Shown here: piece by piece, positions 19,301 to 28,659 of the stretch
How positions within the stretch are numbered: position 1 is the stretch's first letter
Layout: each line of letters starts with the position of its first letter
DNA from: Streptococcus loxodontisalivarius
GTDB lineage: Bacteria; Bacillota; Bacilli; Lactobacillales; Streptococcaceae
Length of the DNA: 64,000 bases
NCBI RefSeq assembly: GCF_016908645.1
Contig: NZ_JAFBEH010000003.1
Coordinates: 1 to 64,000 of the forward strand
Direction of reading: 5' to 3'
Translations under genes and position numbers: made by a program
The notes under the pieces: model-generated
The model's input: the letters and a program-made list of their open reading frames with translations, nothing else
What the model was told of the DNA's origin: nothing
The model's database searches: none

Positions 19301-21236
19301 TGATTGATTCCATATTTGAAAGCATGATTGCATAAGCTGCAGGAATGTTGTAAAGAGTGTATTTCTTCTCAACACTGTTCATGTCTTCGTTATAGATCTT
19401 GAAGGCTTGTTCTAGTTCATCCAAAGTAAATGTGTAACCATCTGTTTCAGGGTTAATGTTTTCTTGGATAATTTTAGCGATGTAATCTTGAACTTGGTTA
19501 TCGTGGGCACGAATGAAGACGTAAGTTGGATCAACATCACCGTATTCAGTGTTCAATTTACCAACTGTTGAGTAAAGAGTATTACCATTAGCGTCTTTTG
19601 CAACTGAACCATCAGAGTTGATTTGTTCAGTTTTGATTTCTTCGTTTGTTTCGTTGAAAGTATTGTTGTAGATTGGGCTTACAGCAACAGTACGTTCTGA
19701 TTTTGGTTTAGTCAATGAGTAGAGCAATGCAAGACGTGTTTTGTTTTCCATTGCTAGCGCTGCACCATTGTTTTGAGCGTTATAGTGGTTATCATTGTAA
19801 CCCCATGCTTCAAGGATTGAAATGTGTGCAAGAGCGTTTGCTTCACTTTCGTTTACACCGTAAACTTCTTCAAGGAATTTAGTGTAAAGTTGAAGCATGT
19901 CAGCATCGACGTTATCTACCGCATCAACACGGATACCGTCAAAGTTAGCATCGTCATCGCCTTTAACGATTGTACCCCAGTTCATGAGGTAGTAAAGTTG
20001 GTTAAGTTGCTCAGCTTGAACGACTGGGTTTGAAGTATCAACGTCGTTAGCAAGCAAGAAATCGTAACCACTGATATCAGTTGGATCTGATGCTTTATCA
20101 AGAACGGCTGGATTGATTGTACCAGTTTGGTTAGCTACCGTACGGTTAAGCAAGCGGTATGCTGAGTTAGCCCATGCTGTATTATCATTATTAACATAAA
20201 GAAGTGCTCCACCTTGCAAGTGGTCTTTATTCTTAATTTCTGAAGTGATATTCCATTGATCTTGAGTAGTTACAAATGAGCTGATAACATTACGCAACCA
20301 TTCAGTATTTTGGCGTGCAGTAATTTCTTGCTCGATTTTAACTTGGATAGCTTGTACTGCTGCTGTAAGGCTAGCAGTTTCAGATTCAGCAGTGTAAGTT
20401 TCAGAATCTGAAATACCAAGTTCTTTGTTCATGTAGTTAACATAGTTAGCTTGAGTTGTTGTATCAGGCCACCATGCCATCAAGATTGGACGGAAATCGC
20501 TTGAAGTAGATTCAACCCAAGTTGTACCATTTTCAAGGATTGCTGTTGGACGGTACCAGCTTTCAGCAGTCAAGTAGTTATCGATAACTTCAAAGCTGTT
20601 TGTAGTCGCATCGTAGGCACGGTTATTTTCAGTGAAAGCAGTTTTGTTAGTGCTATCTGAAAGTTTAATGCTGCTTGCAGAATCATCTACAAGGGCACCA
20701 GTTGTTGCATCAAAGTGCAATGTGATACCGTTAACTGTAACAGTCAAGTTCTTAACAACTTGACCAAGTTCATCATAGTAGTAATATGAACCGTCAACAA
20801 GTTTAACGTTTGAAAGACTTGCGATTGCTGATGCAGTATCAGTAACTGTAGCAGTCTCTTCTGTTGCAACAGTTGTTGCAGTAGTTTCTTCAGCAGCTGT
20901 TGTAGTTGCTACTTCTGCTGCTGTTGTATCTGAAGCTTCAGAGGCAACAGTTGTGCTAGCTTCTGAAGTCGTTGATTCTGATGTAGCCGCTTGGCTTGTT
21001 TCTGAGACAGTTGCCTCAGTAGTTGTTGTTGTGCTAGCTTCGCTAGTTTGTGTTGAACTTTCAGCAACTTCTGTAGTTGTTGAAGTCGTTGTTGGTTCAG
21101 TAGCTGGGCTAACTTGTTCGTCAGCTGATGCAGCTGAACCAATGAAACCTGAAGAAAGGACAGCAGCTGTTGTTACGGCAACAGTTACCCATCTTTTCTT
21201 GACTTTACGCATTTTAAAATGAATCTTATTCTCCAT
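16320..21236 (-). CDS. GH70 glucosyltransferase (glucansucrase) 1
   Basis: 1638 residues. An N-terminal signal region with the KMRKVKKRWVTVAV leader and an Ala/Ser-rich core is followed by a Thr/Ser/Ala-rich variable stretch (about 40-140), a short YG-type repeat, the circularly permuted GH70 catalytic core (about 215-1060), and 12 or so glucan-binding YG repeats to the end. No LPXTG, so it is secreted or held by glucan. Catalytic motifs: nucleophile in DGIRVDAVDNVDAD (about 435), acid/base in SILEAWGYND (about 474), stabiliser in RAHDNQVQ (about 576), and ADWVPDQIY (about 967). Makes glucan from sucrose. The HDNQVQ motif differs from HDSEVQ in the neighbouring paralogue, so the linkage type may differ. 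Confidence 0.95.
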   Translation of the reverse strand: MENKIHFKMRKVKKRWVTVAVTTAAVLSSGFIGSAASADEQVSPATEPTTTSTTTEVAESSTQTSEASTTTTTEATVSETSQAATSESTTSEASTTVASEASDTTAAEVATTTAAEETTATTVATEETATVTDTASAIASLSNVKLVDGSYYYYDELGQVVKNLTVTVNGITLHFDATTGALVDDSASSIKLSDSTNKTAFTENNRAYDATTNSFEVIDNYLTAESWYRPTAILENGTTWVESTSSDFRPILMAWWPDTTTQANYVNYMNKELGISDSETYTAESETASLTAAVQAIQVKIEQEITARQNTEWLRNVISSFVTTQDQWNITSEIKNKDHLQGGALLYVNNDNTAWANSAYRLLNRTVANQTGTINPAVLDKASDPTDISGYDFLLANDVDTSNPVVQAEQLNQLYYLMNWGTIVKGDDDANFDGIRVDAVDNVDADMLQLYTKFLEEVYGVNESEANALAHISILEAWGYNDNHYNAQNNGAALAMENKTRLALLYSLTKPKSERTVAVSPIYNNTFNETNEEIKTEQINSDGSVAKDANGNTLYSTVGKLNTEYGDVDPTYVFIRAHDNQVQDYIAKIIQENINPETDGYTFTLDELEQAFKIYNEDMNSVEKKYTLYNIPAAYAIMLSNMESITRVYYGDLYTDNGQYMETKSPYYDAITTLLTNRYKYVSGGQAMRSNWLAGDSSIAAYAAADPSDLYASTEVLTSVRYGKDIMTADDTEGSEYSRTSGMVTIVSNNPKLSLHESASLRVEMGQIHANQAYRPLILGTADGIKTFASDEEAASYIKYTDENGILTFGSNDIHGYETVDMNGFVAVWVPVGASDTQDIRVAASTEEKAEGSQTNITSEAYDSQLIYEGFSNFQDFVKDDSQYTNKIIAQNVELFKSWGVTSFELAPQFVSATDGTFLDSIIQNGYAFSDRYDLAMSKNNKYGSSDDLANALKALHSVGIQVIADWVPDQIYQLPGEEVVTATRVNSYGVTTPGAEINNTRYVANSKSSGTDYQAQYGGEFLAMLQEKYPAIFEEVMVSTGETIDASELIKVWSAKYFNGTNILGRGAGYVLSDGTGEYFSTLTDKTYLPDQLTGQSSQIGFSYDGTGYKYTTLSGAAAHNSFIKEDGELYYFDGNGYMVTGLQTIDGTVYYFAENGKALRDGVYTDEEGNAYYFDKNGKQYTTSGYSLFEDKWRYFSNGVMATGLTTIDGNVQYFTAEGYQVKGEAVTDKDGVTRYFDEESGNLVTSRFATDSEGNWYYLNEEGVAVTGFQTINGQHLYFNEDGTQIKKGTATINGKYYYFDVDSGEIYINRFGEDENHNWFYFGADGAAVTGLQTIDTFLLYFNEDGSQVKGQFVTVDGATYYFQADSGAALKSSFASDSEGNWYYFGADGKAVTGLQIIGGQHLYFNEDGTQVKGQFVTIDGSTYYFYADSGEMAVNTTITDADGNNYVFNAYGVGSLVRSGFVTLNGATYYYSNGSAVTSRFIQNTETGNWYYFGADGKAVTGTQVINGVTLFFYEDGTQAKNEFVTDSNGQVRYYDANWGQLVRNRYIQNTETGKWYYFNSTGVAVTGYQTINNVKQYFHADGTQAKDEFIVESDGTLRYFDGGWGRMATNTTKTYNGQRVYFNAYGVGVIR

Positions 21237-21269
21237 TTTTAATCCCTCTCTAAATAAACGTTTCGCATT

Positions 21270-21299
21270 ATTATAACTCTTTCATTGTCCAAAAATCAA
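21270..21299 (-). promoter_or_regulatory. Promoter of glucosyltransferase 1
   Basis: Leftward: TTGATT (21299-21294), 18 bp, TATAAT (21275-21270). The same hexamers and spacing occur before the second glucosyltransferase. The RBS AGAGAGGGA lies before the ATG. Confidence 0.75.
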
Positions 21300-21536
21300 G
21301 TAATTTCAAAAACTAATTTTCTTATAATGTTTCTCTCTCGTGAAATCCCTTGATATGACTGAAAACTTTTCTAGAAAGCTATTTGAAAGCATTCAGAAAT
21401 TTTTTGAAAACAATGATGGTTGCATATTTACAAGGACTTTTCTCTTGCAAATATTGAATCTCTCTGCTTACTACTTGTGGTCGAAAACTTCTTTAAGAAA
21501 TGAGAAGCAATCTGACCTGTATTTTACAATAATCTT
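21300..21536. other. Spacer between the two glucosyltransferase genes
   Basis: No supported gene. GAAATCCCTTGATAT at 21342-21356 resembles GAAAATCCCTTTATAT at 26188-26203, upstream of the other glucosyltransferase. An inverted repeat ATATTTaCAAG/CTTGcAAATAT spans 21424-21454. No clear T-tailed terminator for glucosyltransferase 2 is visible, so transcripts may continue into glucosyltransferase 1. Confidence 0.4.
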
Positions 21537-24500
21537 TTAATAGATGTAGGTAGCAACACCATTGTAATCAATACGGAGGCGGTGGCCGTTGATATTGATG
21601 TAGGTGTTACGAACCATTTGACCCCAGCTAGCTTCAAAGTAATAAAGTTTACCATTGATTGTAACGAGTTCGCCTTTGGCCTGTGTACCATCTGCATAGA
21701 AATATTGGCGGATATTATTGATAGTTTGGAGACCTATTACGGCTTTACCATCAGATCCGAAATAGTACCATTTACCAGTACTTGTGTTTTGGATGTATTG
21801 GCTAGTTGCCATTTGAGCCCAATTATTATCGAAGTAATAAACGCTTCCGTTGATTGTGACAAACTCATTTTTAGCTTGGCTACCATCGGCGTAGAAGTAT
21901 TGTTTAACACCATTGATAGTTTGGAAGCCTGTTACAGCTTTGCCGTCAGATCCGAAATAGAACCATTTGCCAGTTTCAGTGTTTTGGACATATTTGTTCT
22001 TAACGGCTGCTTTGTTAACATAGTAGTAAAGACTACCATCTTCTGTTACGAAGCCATCACGAACAAGTTGTGCGGTACCTGCACCGTTGGCATCAAAATT
22101 ATAGTTTGTATTTCCGATTTTAAGTGTTTGGCTAACAAGCATCTCACCTGAGTCTTTATCGAAGTAACGGATGTTACCTGATGCATCTGTGATCAATTGA
22201 CCTTTGACTTGTTTACCAGTGTTGTCGAAGTAAAGTTTTTGACCGTTGATAGTTTGAAGACCAGTGACTGCTTTACCGTCAGTACCGAAGTAATACCAAT
22301 TACCGTTACTATCAGGAGCGAAGCGGCTGATTGCCATTTCACCTGAATCAGCATCAAAGTAATACTGACTACCATCAATAGTAACAACTTGGCCTTTAAC
22401 TTGTTTACCAGTGTTGTCGAAGTAAAGTTTTTGCCCGTTAATTGTTTGAAGACCTGTCAAAATATTACCTTGAGCATCAACATAATACCAGTTACCTGCT
22501 GTATCCATGACGAACTTGTTGCTTACTTGGTTACCTGAATCAGCATCGTAATAGCGTTTTTGACCTGAAGCATCTGTTGCGAAGTCACCTTTGACTTGCT
22601 TACCTTCTGCTGTGAAGTACTGGATGTCTCCGTTGACGTTAGTCAAGCCTGTAGCCATGATGCCATTGTTAAAGTAGCGCCAGCTGTTACCGATTTGTTT
22701 GTAACCAGTTCCAGTAACTTGCTTACCATTCTCATCAAAGTAGTAAGCATTGCCATTTTCATCTGTATAGACACCGTTTTTAAGCTGTTTACCGTTAGGT
22801 AAGAAGTAATAAACAGTACCGTTGATAGTTGTTAAACCAGTAACCATGTGGCCTTGTCCGTCAAAGTAATATGAATCACCTGAAACAGTGATGAATTGAT
22901 TACTTGCAGTTTTACCAGATGCTAGTTTGTAAGTGTAACCTTTTCCATCGTAGCTGAAACCTGAAATTGTTCCGCTGCTAAATAGAGCTGTTGGAAGATT
23001 GATACTTCCTGCTGTTAGGTTGAGGTAACCTGCAGCATCACTTAGGACATAGCCAATACCACGACCAAGAATATTGGTACCATTGAAGTATTTAGCTGAC
23101 CATTGAGTGATCTTAGTTGATGGATCGATAGTTTTACCAGTTGAAATCTGTTTAACATTGAAGATTTCTGGGTACTTAGCTTGAAGTTCATCAAGGAAGG
23201 CACCACCGTAGACAGATTGAAGATCGCTACCGCTTGATTTAGTATTAGCTACGTAAACCTGACCATTGATACCAGAAGCTGATAGATAGTCTCCGTAGAT
23301 ATTAACACGTTTAACAGCTACTGCTTCTTCACCTGGCAATGAATAGATTTGGTCTGGAACCCAGTCAACGAGGACCTTGATACCAACCGAGTGGAGAGCT
23401 TTCAAGGCACCAACCAAGTCTTGTGCAGAACCGTATTTGTTATTTTGGCTAATGCCAAGGTCGTAACGGTCTGTGAAGGCATAACCATTTTGGATGATTG
23501 AGTCAAGGAAAGTTCCGTCTGTTGATGATACATATTGAGGAGCCATTTCGAAGTCTGTAATACCCCATTTAACGTATTGATCGACATTTTGTGCAATCAC
23601 TTTGTTTGTGTATTGATCATCAGTTTTAACAAAGTCTTGGAAGTTTGAGAATCCTTCAAAGATAAGATGTGAGTCAAGCGCAGTATTTGAATGGTACTGT
23701 TGACCGTCGTTTATCTTAGTAGTACTTGCTTCGACACGGATATCTTGATCAGCACTTGCACCAACTGGAACCCAAACTGCTAGATAACCAGATACTTGTG
23801 CAGTAGAGTAACCTTTAATATCTGCTGACGTGAATGTCAAGTTACCGTTTGAATCAACATACTTAACAGTCTTCGTATCGCTATCGTTCAAGTATGTGGC
23901 AATACCAGTACTTGTAGACAACAAAAGTGGACGGTATGCTTGTCCAGCATGCACTTTACCAACATTAACTTGGAGTGATGTACGTGATGACATTTGGATG
24001 TTTGGATCATTTGCAATGATTGTAACCATACCAGATGTCTTAGACAAGGCTGTACCTGTTGTATCAGTTGAAGACATGATGTCTTGTCCGTAACGAACTG
24101 ATGTCAACACTTCATAAGTTTTATTGTATGTTGTCGAAGCGACATTAGTCACTTTCATGCTTTGACCACCTGATGCGTAACGGATACGGGCTTGAAGCAA
24201 GGTATCGATAGCATTGTAGTAAGGTGATTTAGTTTCCATGAACTGGCCGTTATCTGTGTAGAGGTCACCATAATAAACACGTGGAACAGTGTCTTTATTT
24301 GACAATAGCAGAGCGTAGGCAGCTGGAATATTGTAGTGAGTATATTTTTTTGAAGCGCTATTCATATCAGCATTGTAAATTTCAAATGCTTTTGAAAGCT
24401 CATCAAGAGTAAATGTGTAACCATCTGTTGCTGAATTGATTTCAGAAGAGATGATTTTTGCGATGATTGTTTGTACTTCACTATCGTGGGCACGAACGAA

Positions 24501-26075
24501 TGAGTAATTGGCTTGTGAAGTGTTGTAAGTACTGTTATTAGAACGATCAACAAGTTCACTCTTAATCAAGTAACTCAAAGAATAGCGTGATGAACGAGTC
24601 AAGGTATTGAGCAAGGAAATACGGAAACTGTCATCCATATTGAGGTGCTCACCACCATTGTCTTTAGTGTATTGTGGGTCGTTGTGACTCCAAGCTTCTA
24701 GGATTGAAAGGTGCTCATTGTTTTTAGCATCGCTTTCATCAGTTCCGTACATTGCTTGGTAGAGATCAGCTGCGATTTGAAGAAGGTCAGCATCAACATT
24801 ATCTACTGCGTCAATACGGACACCGTCAAAGTTAGCATCTGGATCATTTGCAAAGATGCTACCGAAGTTCATCAAGTAGTAAAGTTGGTTAAGTTGCTCT
24901 GCTTGAACGATTGGATTTGAGTTATCAACGTCGTTAGCCAAGAGATATTCTGAACCACCGATTGAATTATCGGTAAAGTATTTACGAGTACCTGTTTGGT
25001 TAGTTGGTGTGCGGCTGATCAAACGATAATCAGAATTCGCCCATGGCGTCTTATCACTATTAACATATTCAAAGGCACCACCTTGCAAGTGCTCAGTTGT
25101 ACGGTATTCAGAACTTTGATTCCATTGAGACTGAGTCGCAACGAAGGATTTCATCGTTTCACGCAACCATTCAGTGCTTGCTTGCGCAGTGATTTTTTGC
25201 TCAATTTTAGCTTGAATAGCTTGTGTAGCAGTTGTGAGAGCTTGGCTTGTTGAACTTGTTGTTACACTTCCACTGATACCGAGTTCTTTGTTCATGTAGT
25301 TAACATAGTTAACTTGAGTTGCAGTGTCTGGCCACCATGACATAAGAATTGGACGGAAGTCATTCTCTGTACTTGCAGTCCAAGTTGTACCATTTTGTAG
25401 AATGTATTTTGGACGATACCAGCTATCAGCTGTTAGGTAGTTATCGACAGTTTCAAAGCTCTCTGCAGTATTGTCGTAGGCTTGGTTATAGTCGCTATAA
25501 CTGTAAGTTGTATCTGTGTAGGCACCTGTTTCTGCATCAAAGTAGAGTGACACGCCGTTCACAGTAATAGTAATATTCTTGATGATATTACCTGATTCAT
25601 CATAATAGTAGTATTTTCCGTCAACTAATTTGATATTAGCTTGGCTACTAAGAGCTGAATTGATTTCTTCAGTCGTAGGATCAACGATTGTCGTATTTGT
25701 AGTAGACTCTTCCGTTGTCGCATAAGCGATTGAAGGTGCAATTGCAGCTACTGCTGTTTCTGTAGTAGTCTCAAGCTCTTCCTCTTGGCTACTAGTATCA
25801 ACTGCAGTTGTACTTGTTTCTTCACTTGTGAGGCTAACTTCCTGGTTAAGCTCAGCTTGACTTGTAGCTTGGCTTGTCTCAGAAGCTAGACTAGTTTCAC
25901 TAGTACTCGACTCACTAGACGTCGTGACTTGACTACTTGTTTCAGTTGTCACATCTTCTGCTTGTACAGTTGATGTAAGACCACCGACAAGTGCAAATCC
26001 AGCAACAGATGTTAAAGCGATGGTTACCCATTTTTTCTTCACTTTACGCATCTTATATCGCATTTTGATTTCCAT
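21537..26075 (-). CDS. GH70 glucosyltransferase (glucansucrase) 2
   Basis: 1512 residues. Same layout as its neighbour: MRKVKKKWVTIAL leader with signal peptide (to about residue 40), Ser/Thr-rich variable region (about 40-150), GH70 core (about 200-990), YG glucan-binding repeats to the C-terminus, no sortase motif. Catalytic motifs: DGVRIDAVDNVDAD (about 420), SILEAWSHND (about 457), RAHDSEVQ (about 527), VDWVPDQIY (about 906). HDSEVQ is the common form in many streptococcal glucansucrases. Tandem location and strong similarity to gene 1 point to duplication and divergence. No rgg-type regulator is adjacent. Confidence 0.95.
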   Translation of the reverse strand: MEIKMRYKMRKVKKKWVTIALTSVAGFALVGGLTSTVQAEDVTTETSSQVTTSSESSTSETSLASETSQATSQAELNQEVSLTSEETSTTAVDTSSQEEELETTTETAVAAIAPSIAYATTEESTTNTTIVDPTTEEINSALSSQANIKLVDGKYYYYDESGNIIKNITITVNGVSLYFDAETGAYTDTTYSYSDYNQAYDNTAESFETVDNYLTADSWYRPKYILQNGTTWTASTENDFRPILMSWWPDTATQVNYVNYMNKELGISGSVTTSSTSQALTTATQAIQAKIEQKITAQASTEWLRETMKSFVATQSQWNQSSEYRTTEHLQGGAFEYVNSDKTPWANSDYRLISRTPTNQTGTRKYFTDNSIGGSEYLLANDVDNSNPIVQAEQLNQLYYLMNFGSIFANDPDANFDGVRIDAVDNVDADLLQIAADLYQAMYGTDESDAKNNEHLSILEAWSHNDPQYTKDNGGEHLNMDDSFRISLLNTLTRSSRYSLSYLIKSELVDRSNNSTYNTSQANYSFVRAHDSEVQTIIAKIISSEINSATDGYTFTLDELSKAFEIYNADMNSASKKYTHYNIPAAYALLLSNKDTVPRVYYGDLYTDNGQFMETKSPYYNAIDTLLQARIRYASGGQSMKVTNVASTTYNKTYEVLTSVRYGQDIMSSTDTTGTALSKTSGMVTIIANDPNIQMSSRTSLQVNVGKVHAGQAYRPLLLSTSTGIATYLNDSDTKTVKYVDSNGNLTFTSADIKGYSTAQVSGYLAVWVPVGASADQDIRVEASTTKINDGQQYHSNTALDSHLIFEGFSNFQDFVKTDDQYTNKVIAQNVDQYVKWGITDFEMAPQYVSSTDGTFLDSIIQNGYAFTDRYDLGISQNNKYGSAQDLVGALKALHSVGIKVLVDWVPDQIYSLPGEEAVAVKRVNIYGDYLSASGINGQVYVANTKSSGSDLQSVYGGAFLDELQAKYPEIFNVKQISTGKTIDPSTKITQWSAKYFNGTNILGRGIGYVLSDAAGYLNLTAGSINLPTALFSSGTISGFSYDGKGYTYKLASGKTASNQFITVSGDSYYFDGQGHMVTGLTTINGTVYYFLPNGKQLKNGVYTDENGNAYYFDENGKQVTGTGYKQIGNSWRYFNNGIMATGLTNVNGDIQYFTAEGKQVKGDFATDASGQKRYYDADSGNQVSNKFVMDTAGNWYYVDAQGNILTGLQTINGQKLYFDNTGKQVKGQVVTIDGSQYYFDADSGEMAISRFAPDSNGNWYYFGTDGKAVTGLQTINGQKLYFDNTGKQVKGQLITDASGNIRYFDKDSGEMLVSQTLKIGNTNYNFDANGAGTAQLVRDGFVTEDGSLYYYVNKAAVKNKYVQNTETGKWFYFGSDGKAVTGFQTINGVKQYFYADGSQAKNEFVTINGSVYYFDNNWAQMATSQYIQNTSTGKWYYFGSDGKAVIGLQTINNIRQYFYADGTQAKGELVTINGKLYYFEASWGQMVRNTYININGHRLRIDYNGVATYIY

Positions 26076-26105
26076 TTTGTTTCTCCCTCATAAAATGTTA
26101 AAAAT

Positions 26106-26135
26106 ATTATAGCTTAACTTTTGCTTAAAAATCAA
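26106..26135 (-). promoter_or_regulatory. Promoter of glucosyltransferase 2
   Basis: Leftward: TTGATT (26135-26130), 18 bp spacer, TATAAT (26111-26106), matching the promoter of gene 1 in both hexamers and spacing. RBS GAGGGAG before the ATG at 26075. Confidence 0.75.
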
Positions 26136-26420
26136 CTTAAGGCACTTCTTAATGATATTCTCATGAATAAAATCTGTTAAAATAGCCGAAAATCCCTTTA
26201 TATCAGTGTATTCATGAGTTTTTACACAATTTAATCTTTCGGATTATAAAGAAGTTTACTAATGAAAGAGAGATGGATTCGCTTCCAAAAAACGTATATT
26301 TCCAATTTTTATGCATATATGAAAAGGCTTATGTCAAAATCTTTGAAATATTGTCATCATTCTGAAATAATGTTTGACCAAAGTTTACTTTTAAGGATAA
26401 AGCTATTTAAGAGCAAAGAA

Positions 26421-26458
26421 AAAACAATTGAGTTCATTTTCTCAATTGTTTTTTTTAT
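26421..26458 (-). terminator. trmFO terminator
   Basis: AAAACAATTGAG/CTCAATTGTTTT stem with an 8-nt loop; A-run on the left and T-run on the right allow action in both directions. It lies just after the trmFO stop. Confidence 0.85.
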
Positions 26459-26468
26459 GTTCTAGTTA

Positions 26469-27803
26469 TTAAACGGTTAGGTAATTTTGAAGGTCTTTAA
26501 GGGCACGATCAGCAATGGCTTCATAGCGAAGCTTTTTATCACGGATACGTGGTCCTTCTAGTTCTTTAATGATACCGAAGTTAACGTTCATTGGTTGGAA
26601 ATGTTTACTTTCAGCATGTGTGACATAGTAAGGCAGGCTTCCGATAGCTGTTGTGTGGGGGAATACCACTTCTTCTTCACCTTTGAAGAGACGGGCAGCA
26701 TTGATACCTGCAACAAGTCCTGAGGCTGCTGATTCAACATAACCCTCAACACCAGTCATTTGCCCAGCAAAGAAGAGGTTCTTGTTGGCGCGTGATTGGA
26801 AGGTCTGTGTCAAGAGATTTGGTGAATCCATATAGGAATTGCGGTGCATAACGCCGTAACGGACGAATTCTGCATTTTCAAGGCCTGGAATCATTTGGAA
26901 AACACGTTTTTGCTCACCCCATTTGAGGTGTGTTTGGAAACCAACGATGTTGTATAGACTACCAGCAGCATTGTCCTGACGAAGCTGAACAACGGCATAA
27001 GGTGTCTTGAAGTCGCCATCACGTGGCCCTTCATAGTCATCTGGATACTCCAAACCAACTGGTTTCATTGGTCCGTAGAGCATGGTTTTGATACCACGTT
27101 TTGCCATCACTTCGATTGGCATACAACCTTCGAAGTATTTTTCTTTTTCAAAGGAATTAAGCGGAGCTTCTTCTGCTGTTGTCAAGGCTTCGTGGAAAGC
27201 CATGAATTCTTCTTTTGTCATAGGACAGTTTAGGTAAGCAGCTTCGCCTTTATCATAACGAGATTTGAGATAAACCTTAGTCATGTCAATCGTTGATTTA
27301 TCAATGATTGGTGCTGCCGCATCATAGAAATAGAAACCATCACCACCATTGAGTTTGTGGATCTTTTCAGCAAGGGCATCTGAAGTTAGCGGTCCAGTCG
27401 CAATGACTGTGATAGCATCATCTGGAATCTCAGTGATTTCACCACGGATAACCTCGATAAGTGGGTTGTTTTCAAGCTCTGCAGTAACTGCTTCTGCGTA
27501 ACCTTCACGGTCAACAGCCATGGCACCACCAGCTGGAACACGGTGGGCTTCTCCATTACGCATGATGATAGAATCAAGCTGACGCATCTCTTCTTTCAAG
27601 AGACCGACCGCATTGGTCAAGCTGTCGCCACGGAAAGAATTTGAGCAGACCAGTTCAGCGAAATTAGCTGTTTTATGCTGTGGAGTCGCCTTGACACCAC
27701 GCATTTCATAGAGTTTGACTGGAATACCGCGTTTAGCGATTTGATAGGCAGCTTCAGAGCCGGCAAGACCAGCACCGATAACATTGATATAAGATTGAGA
27801 CAA
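26469..27803 (-). CDS. trmFO: Methylenetetrahydrofolate-tRNA-(uracil-5-)-methyltransferase TrmFO
   Basis: 444 residues from TTG 27803, preceded by AGAGG at a good distance and giving the usual N-terminus ([20 protein letters not shown]). An upstream start at 27848 would add 15 residues. The FAD-binding GAGLAGSE motif is at the N-terminus, with conserved CSNSFRG, and [12 protein letters not shown] near the C-terminus. Forms m5U54 in the tRNA T-loop using methylene-THF and FADH2. Confidence 0.93.
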   Translation of the reverse strand: MSQSYINVIGAGLAGSEAAYQIAKRGIPVKLYEMRGVKATPQHKTANFAELVCSNSFRGDSLTNAVGLLKEEMRQLDSIIMRNGEAHRVPAGGAMAVDREGYAEAVTAELENNPLIEVIRGEITEIPDDAITVIATGPLTSDALAEKIHKLNGGDGFYFYDAAAPIIDKSTIDMTKVYLKSRYDKGEAAYLNCPMTKEEFMAFHEALTTAEEAPLNSFEKEKYFEGCMPIEVMAKRGIKTMLYGPMKPVGLEYPDDYEGPRDGDFKTPYAVVQLRQDNAAGSLYNIVGFQTHLKWGEQKRVFQMIPGLENAEFVRYGVMHRNSYMDSPNLLTQTFQSRANKNLFFAGQMTGVEGYVESAASGLVAGINAARLFKGEEEVVFPHTTAIGSLPYYVTHAESKHFQPMNVNFGIIKELEGPRIRDKKLRYEAIADRALKDLQNYLTV

Positions 27804-28275
27804 AACTAATACCTCTTTGGGAGTGAGTTGATAGACAACCAGACCCACAAATCTTTCTAAATAATAAAATAAGACTGCTTTATAAAAAGCAATGCAACTA
27901 CCATTCTACCAAAAATCGACTTAAAAAACTATTTTTCTAGAGTAATTCCCTAAAATAAATAACTATTTAGAATAATTTTAAAATTGCATAAAAGAGAAGA
28001 TTACAAATGAATCTTAAATGACAAAAATGATAACTTTCTCATATTTACAAGCGTTTTCATGCTTCCATTTCACATTTTCAAAGTAAAATTAACTCTAATC
28101 CAGTAAATTTACTATTTATAGTGGTATTTTCTTAGAAAAGTGATTGCAAAACTACTCTTTGCCTATTTTAAGAATGAAAACTTATAGGAAAGTTGATTTC
28201 ATTCGTTTTTCATATCTTTTTTGGAAGAAACAAGAAAAATTCACATTTTTACAAGTTTCATTTCTTATATAGAAA
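27804..28275. other. AT-rich intergenic region upstream of trmFO
   Basis: No gene seen. Contains a cre-like site, TACAAGCGTTTTCA at 28046-28059 (one mismatch to the CcpA consensus), about 245 bp before the trmFO start. The rest is AT-rich without clear hairpins until the repeat element at 28276. Confidence 0.4.
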
Positions 28276-28652
28276 AACAGCGTTTCAAACGCTGTTCTGG
28301 TTGAAGACAAAGTCTTTTTCTTGATACTTCCTTATGTGATTTCGGACGGTAGGTGAAATTATCCAGTGGATGATTTCAGGAATCAGTGGAATTCCATTTG
28401 AGCCTCTTCGCCTTCAAGTTTCAAAGCTCAGACCTGAAACAGTCCGCTGGACTGTTTCACTCTCAAATATTCCGAGTGTAAGAAATGCTTTAAAATAGAC
28501 ATTTCTTACACTTTCATCACGGCGGAAGTATCTTTTGAGGCTCGCTAACGCTCGCATGAAATCGGAAAATTTATTTTAAATAAGCAGAGCTTTTGTATCC
28601 AGTTCCGTTGAAAGTTAGGTTTATCCACATTCTGAACAGCGTTTGAAACGCT
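28276..28652. repeat. Hairpin-rich element bounded by inverted repeats, 3' of topA
   Basis: Both ends carry the dyad AGCGTTTCAAACGCT followed inward by GTTCWG, in inverted orientation (28276-28298 on +, 28633-28652 on -). Between them are AAGACAAAGTCTT (about 28303), GAAACAGTCCGCTGGACTGTTTC (two arms, about 28438-28461) and GTGTAAGAAATG/CATTTCTTACAC (28479-28514). The left dyad is followed by TTTTTC leftward and could terminate topA. Parts recur at 7620-7658 and 10200-10216. It looks like a small non-coding repeat or miniature element. Confidence 0.55.
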
Positions 28653-28659
28653 ATTTAGT

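Larger units (their letters stand above)
26076..26468. other. Intergenic region upstream of glucosyltransferase 2
   Basis: Holds the gtf2 promoter (26106-26135), the ATCCCTT-containing block near 26188 and the trmFO terminator at the right. A 67-codon + strand frame at 26262 has no RBS and ends in the terminator T-run; I do not accept it as a gene. Confidence 0.5.

Noticed and set aside
21340-21540. 66-codon + strand ORF between the glucosyltransferases
   Set aside because: Lies in the upstream control region of gtf1, no RBS, no family resemblance.
16320-26075. CRISPR-like or simple tandem DNA repeats inside the gtf 3' ends
   Set aside because: The periodicity comes from in-frame YG glucan-binding repeats, not from a CRISPR array.
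26262-26465. 67-codon + strand ORF upstream of gtf2
   Set aside because: No RBS, AT-driven composition, and the frame ends within the terminator of trmFO.
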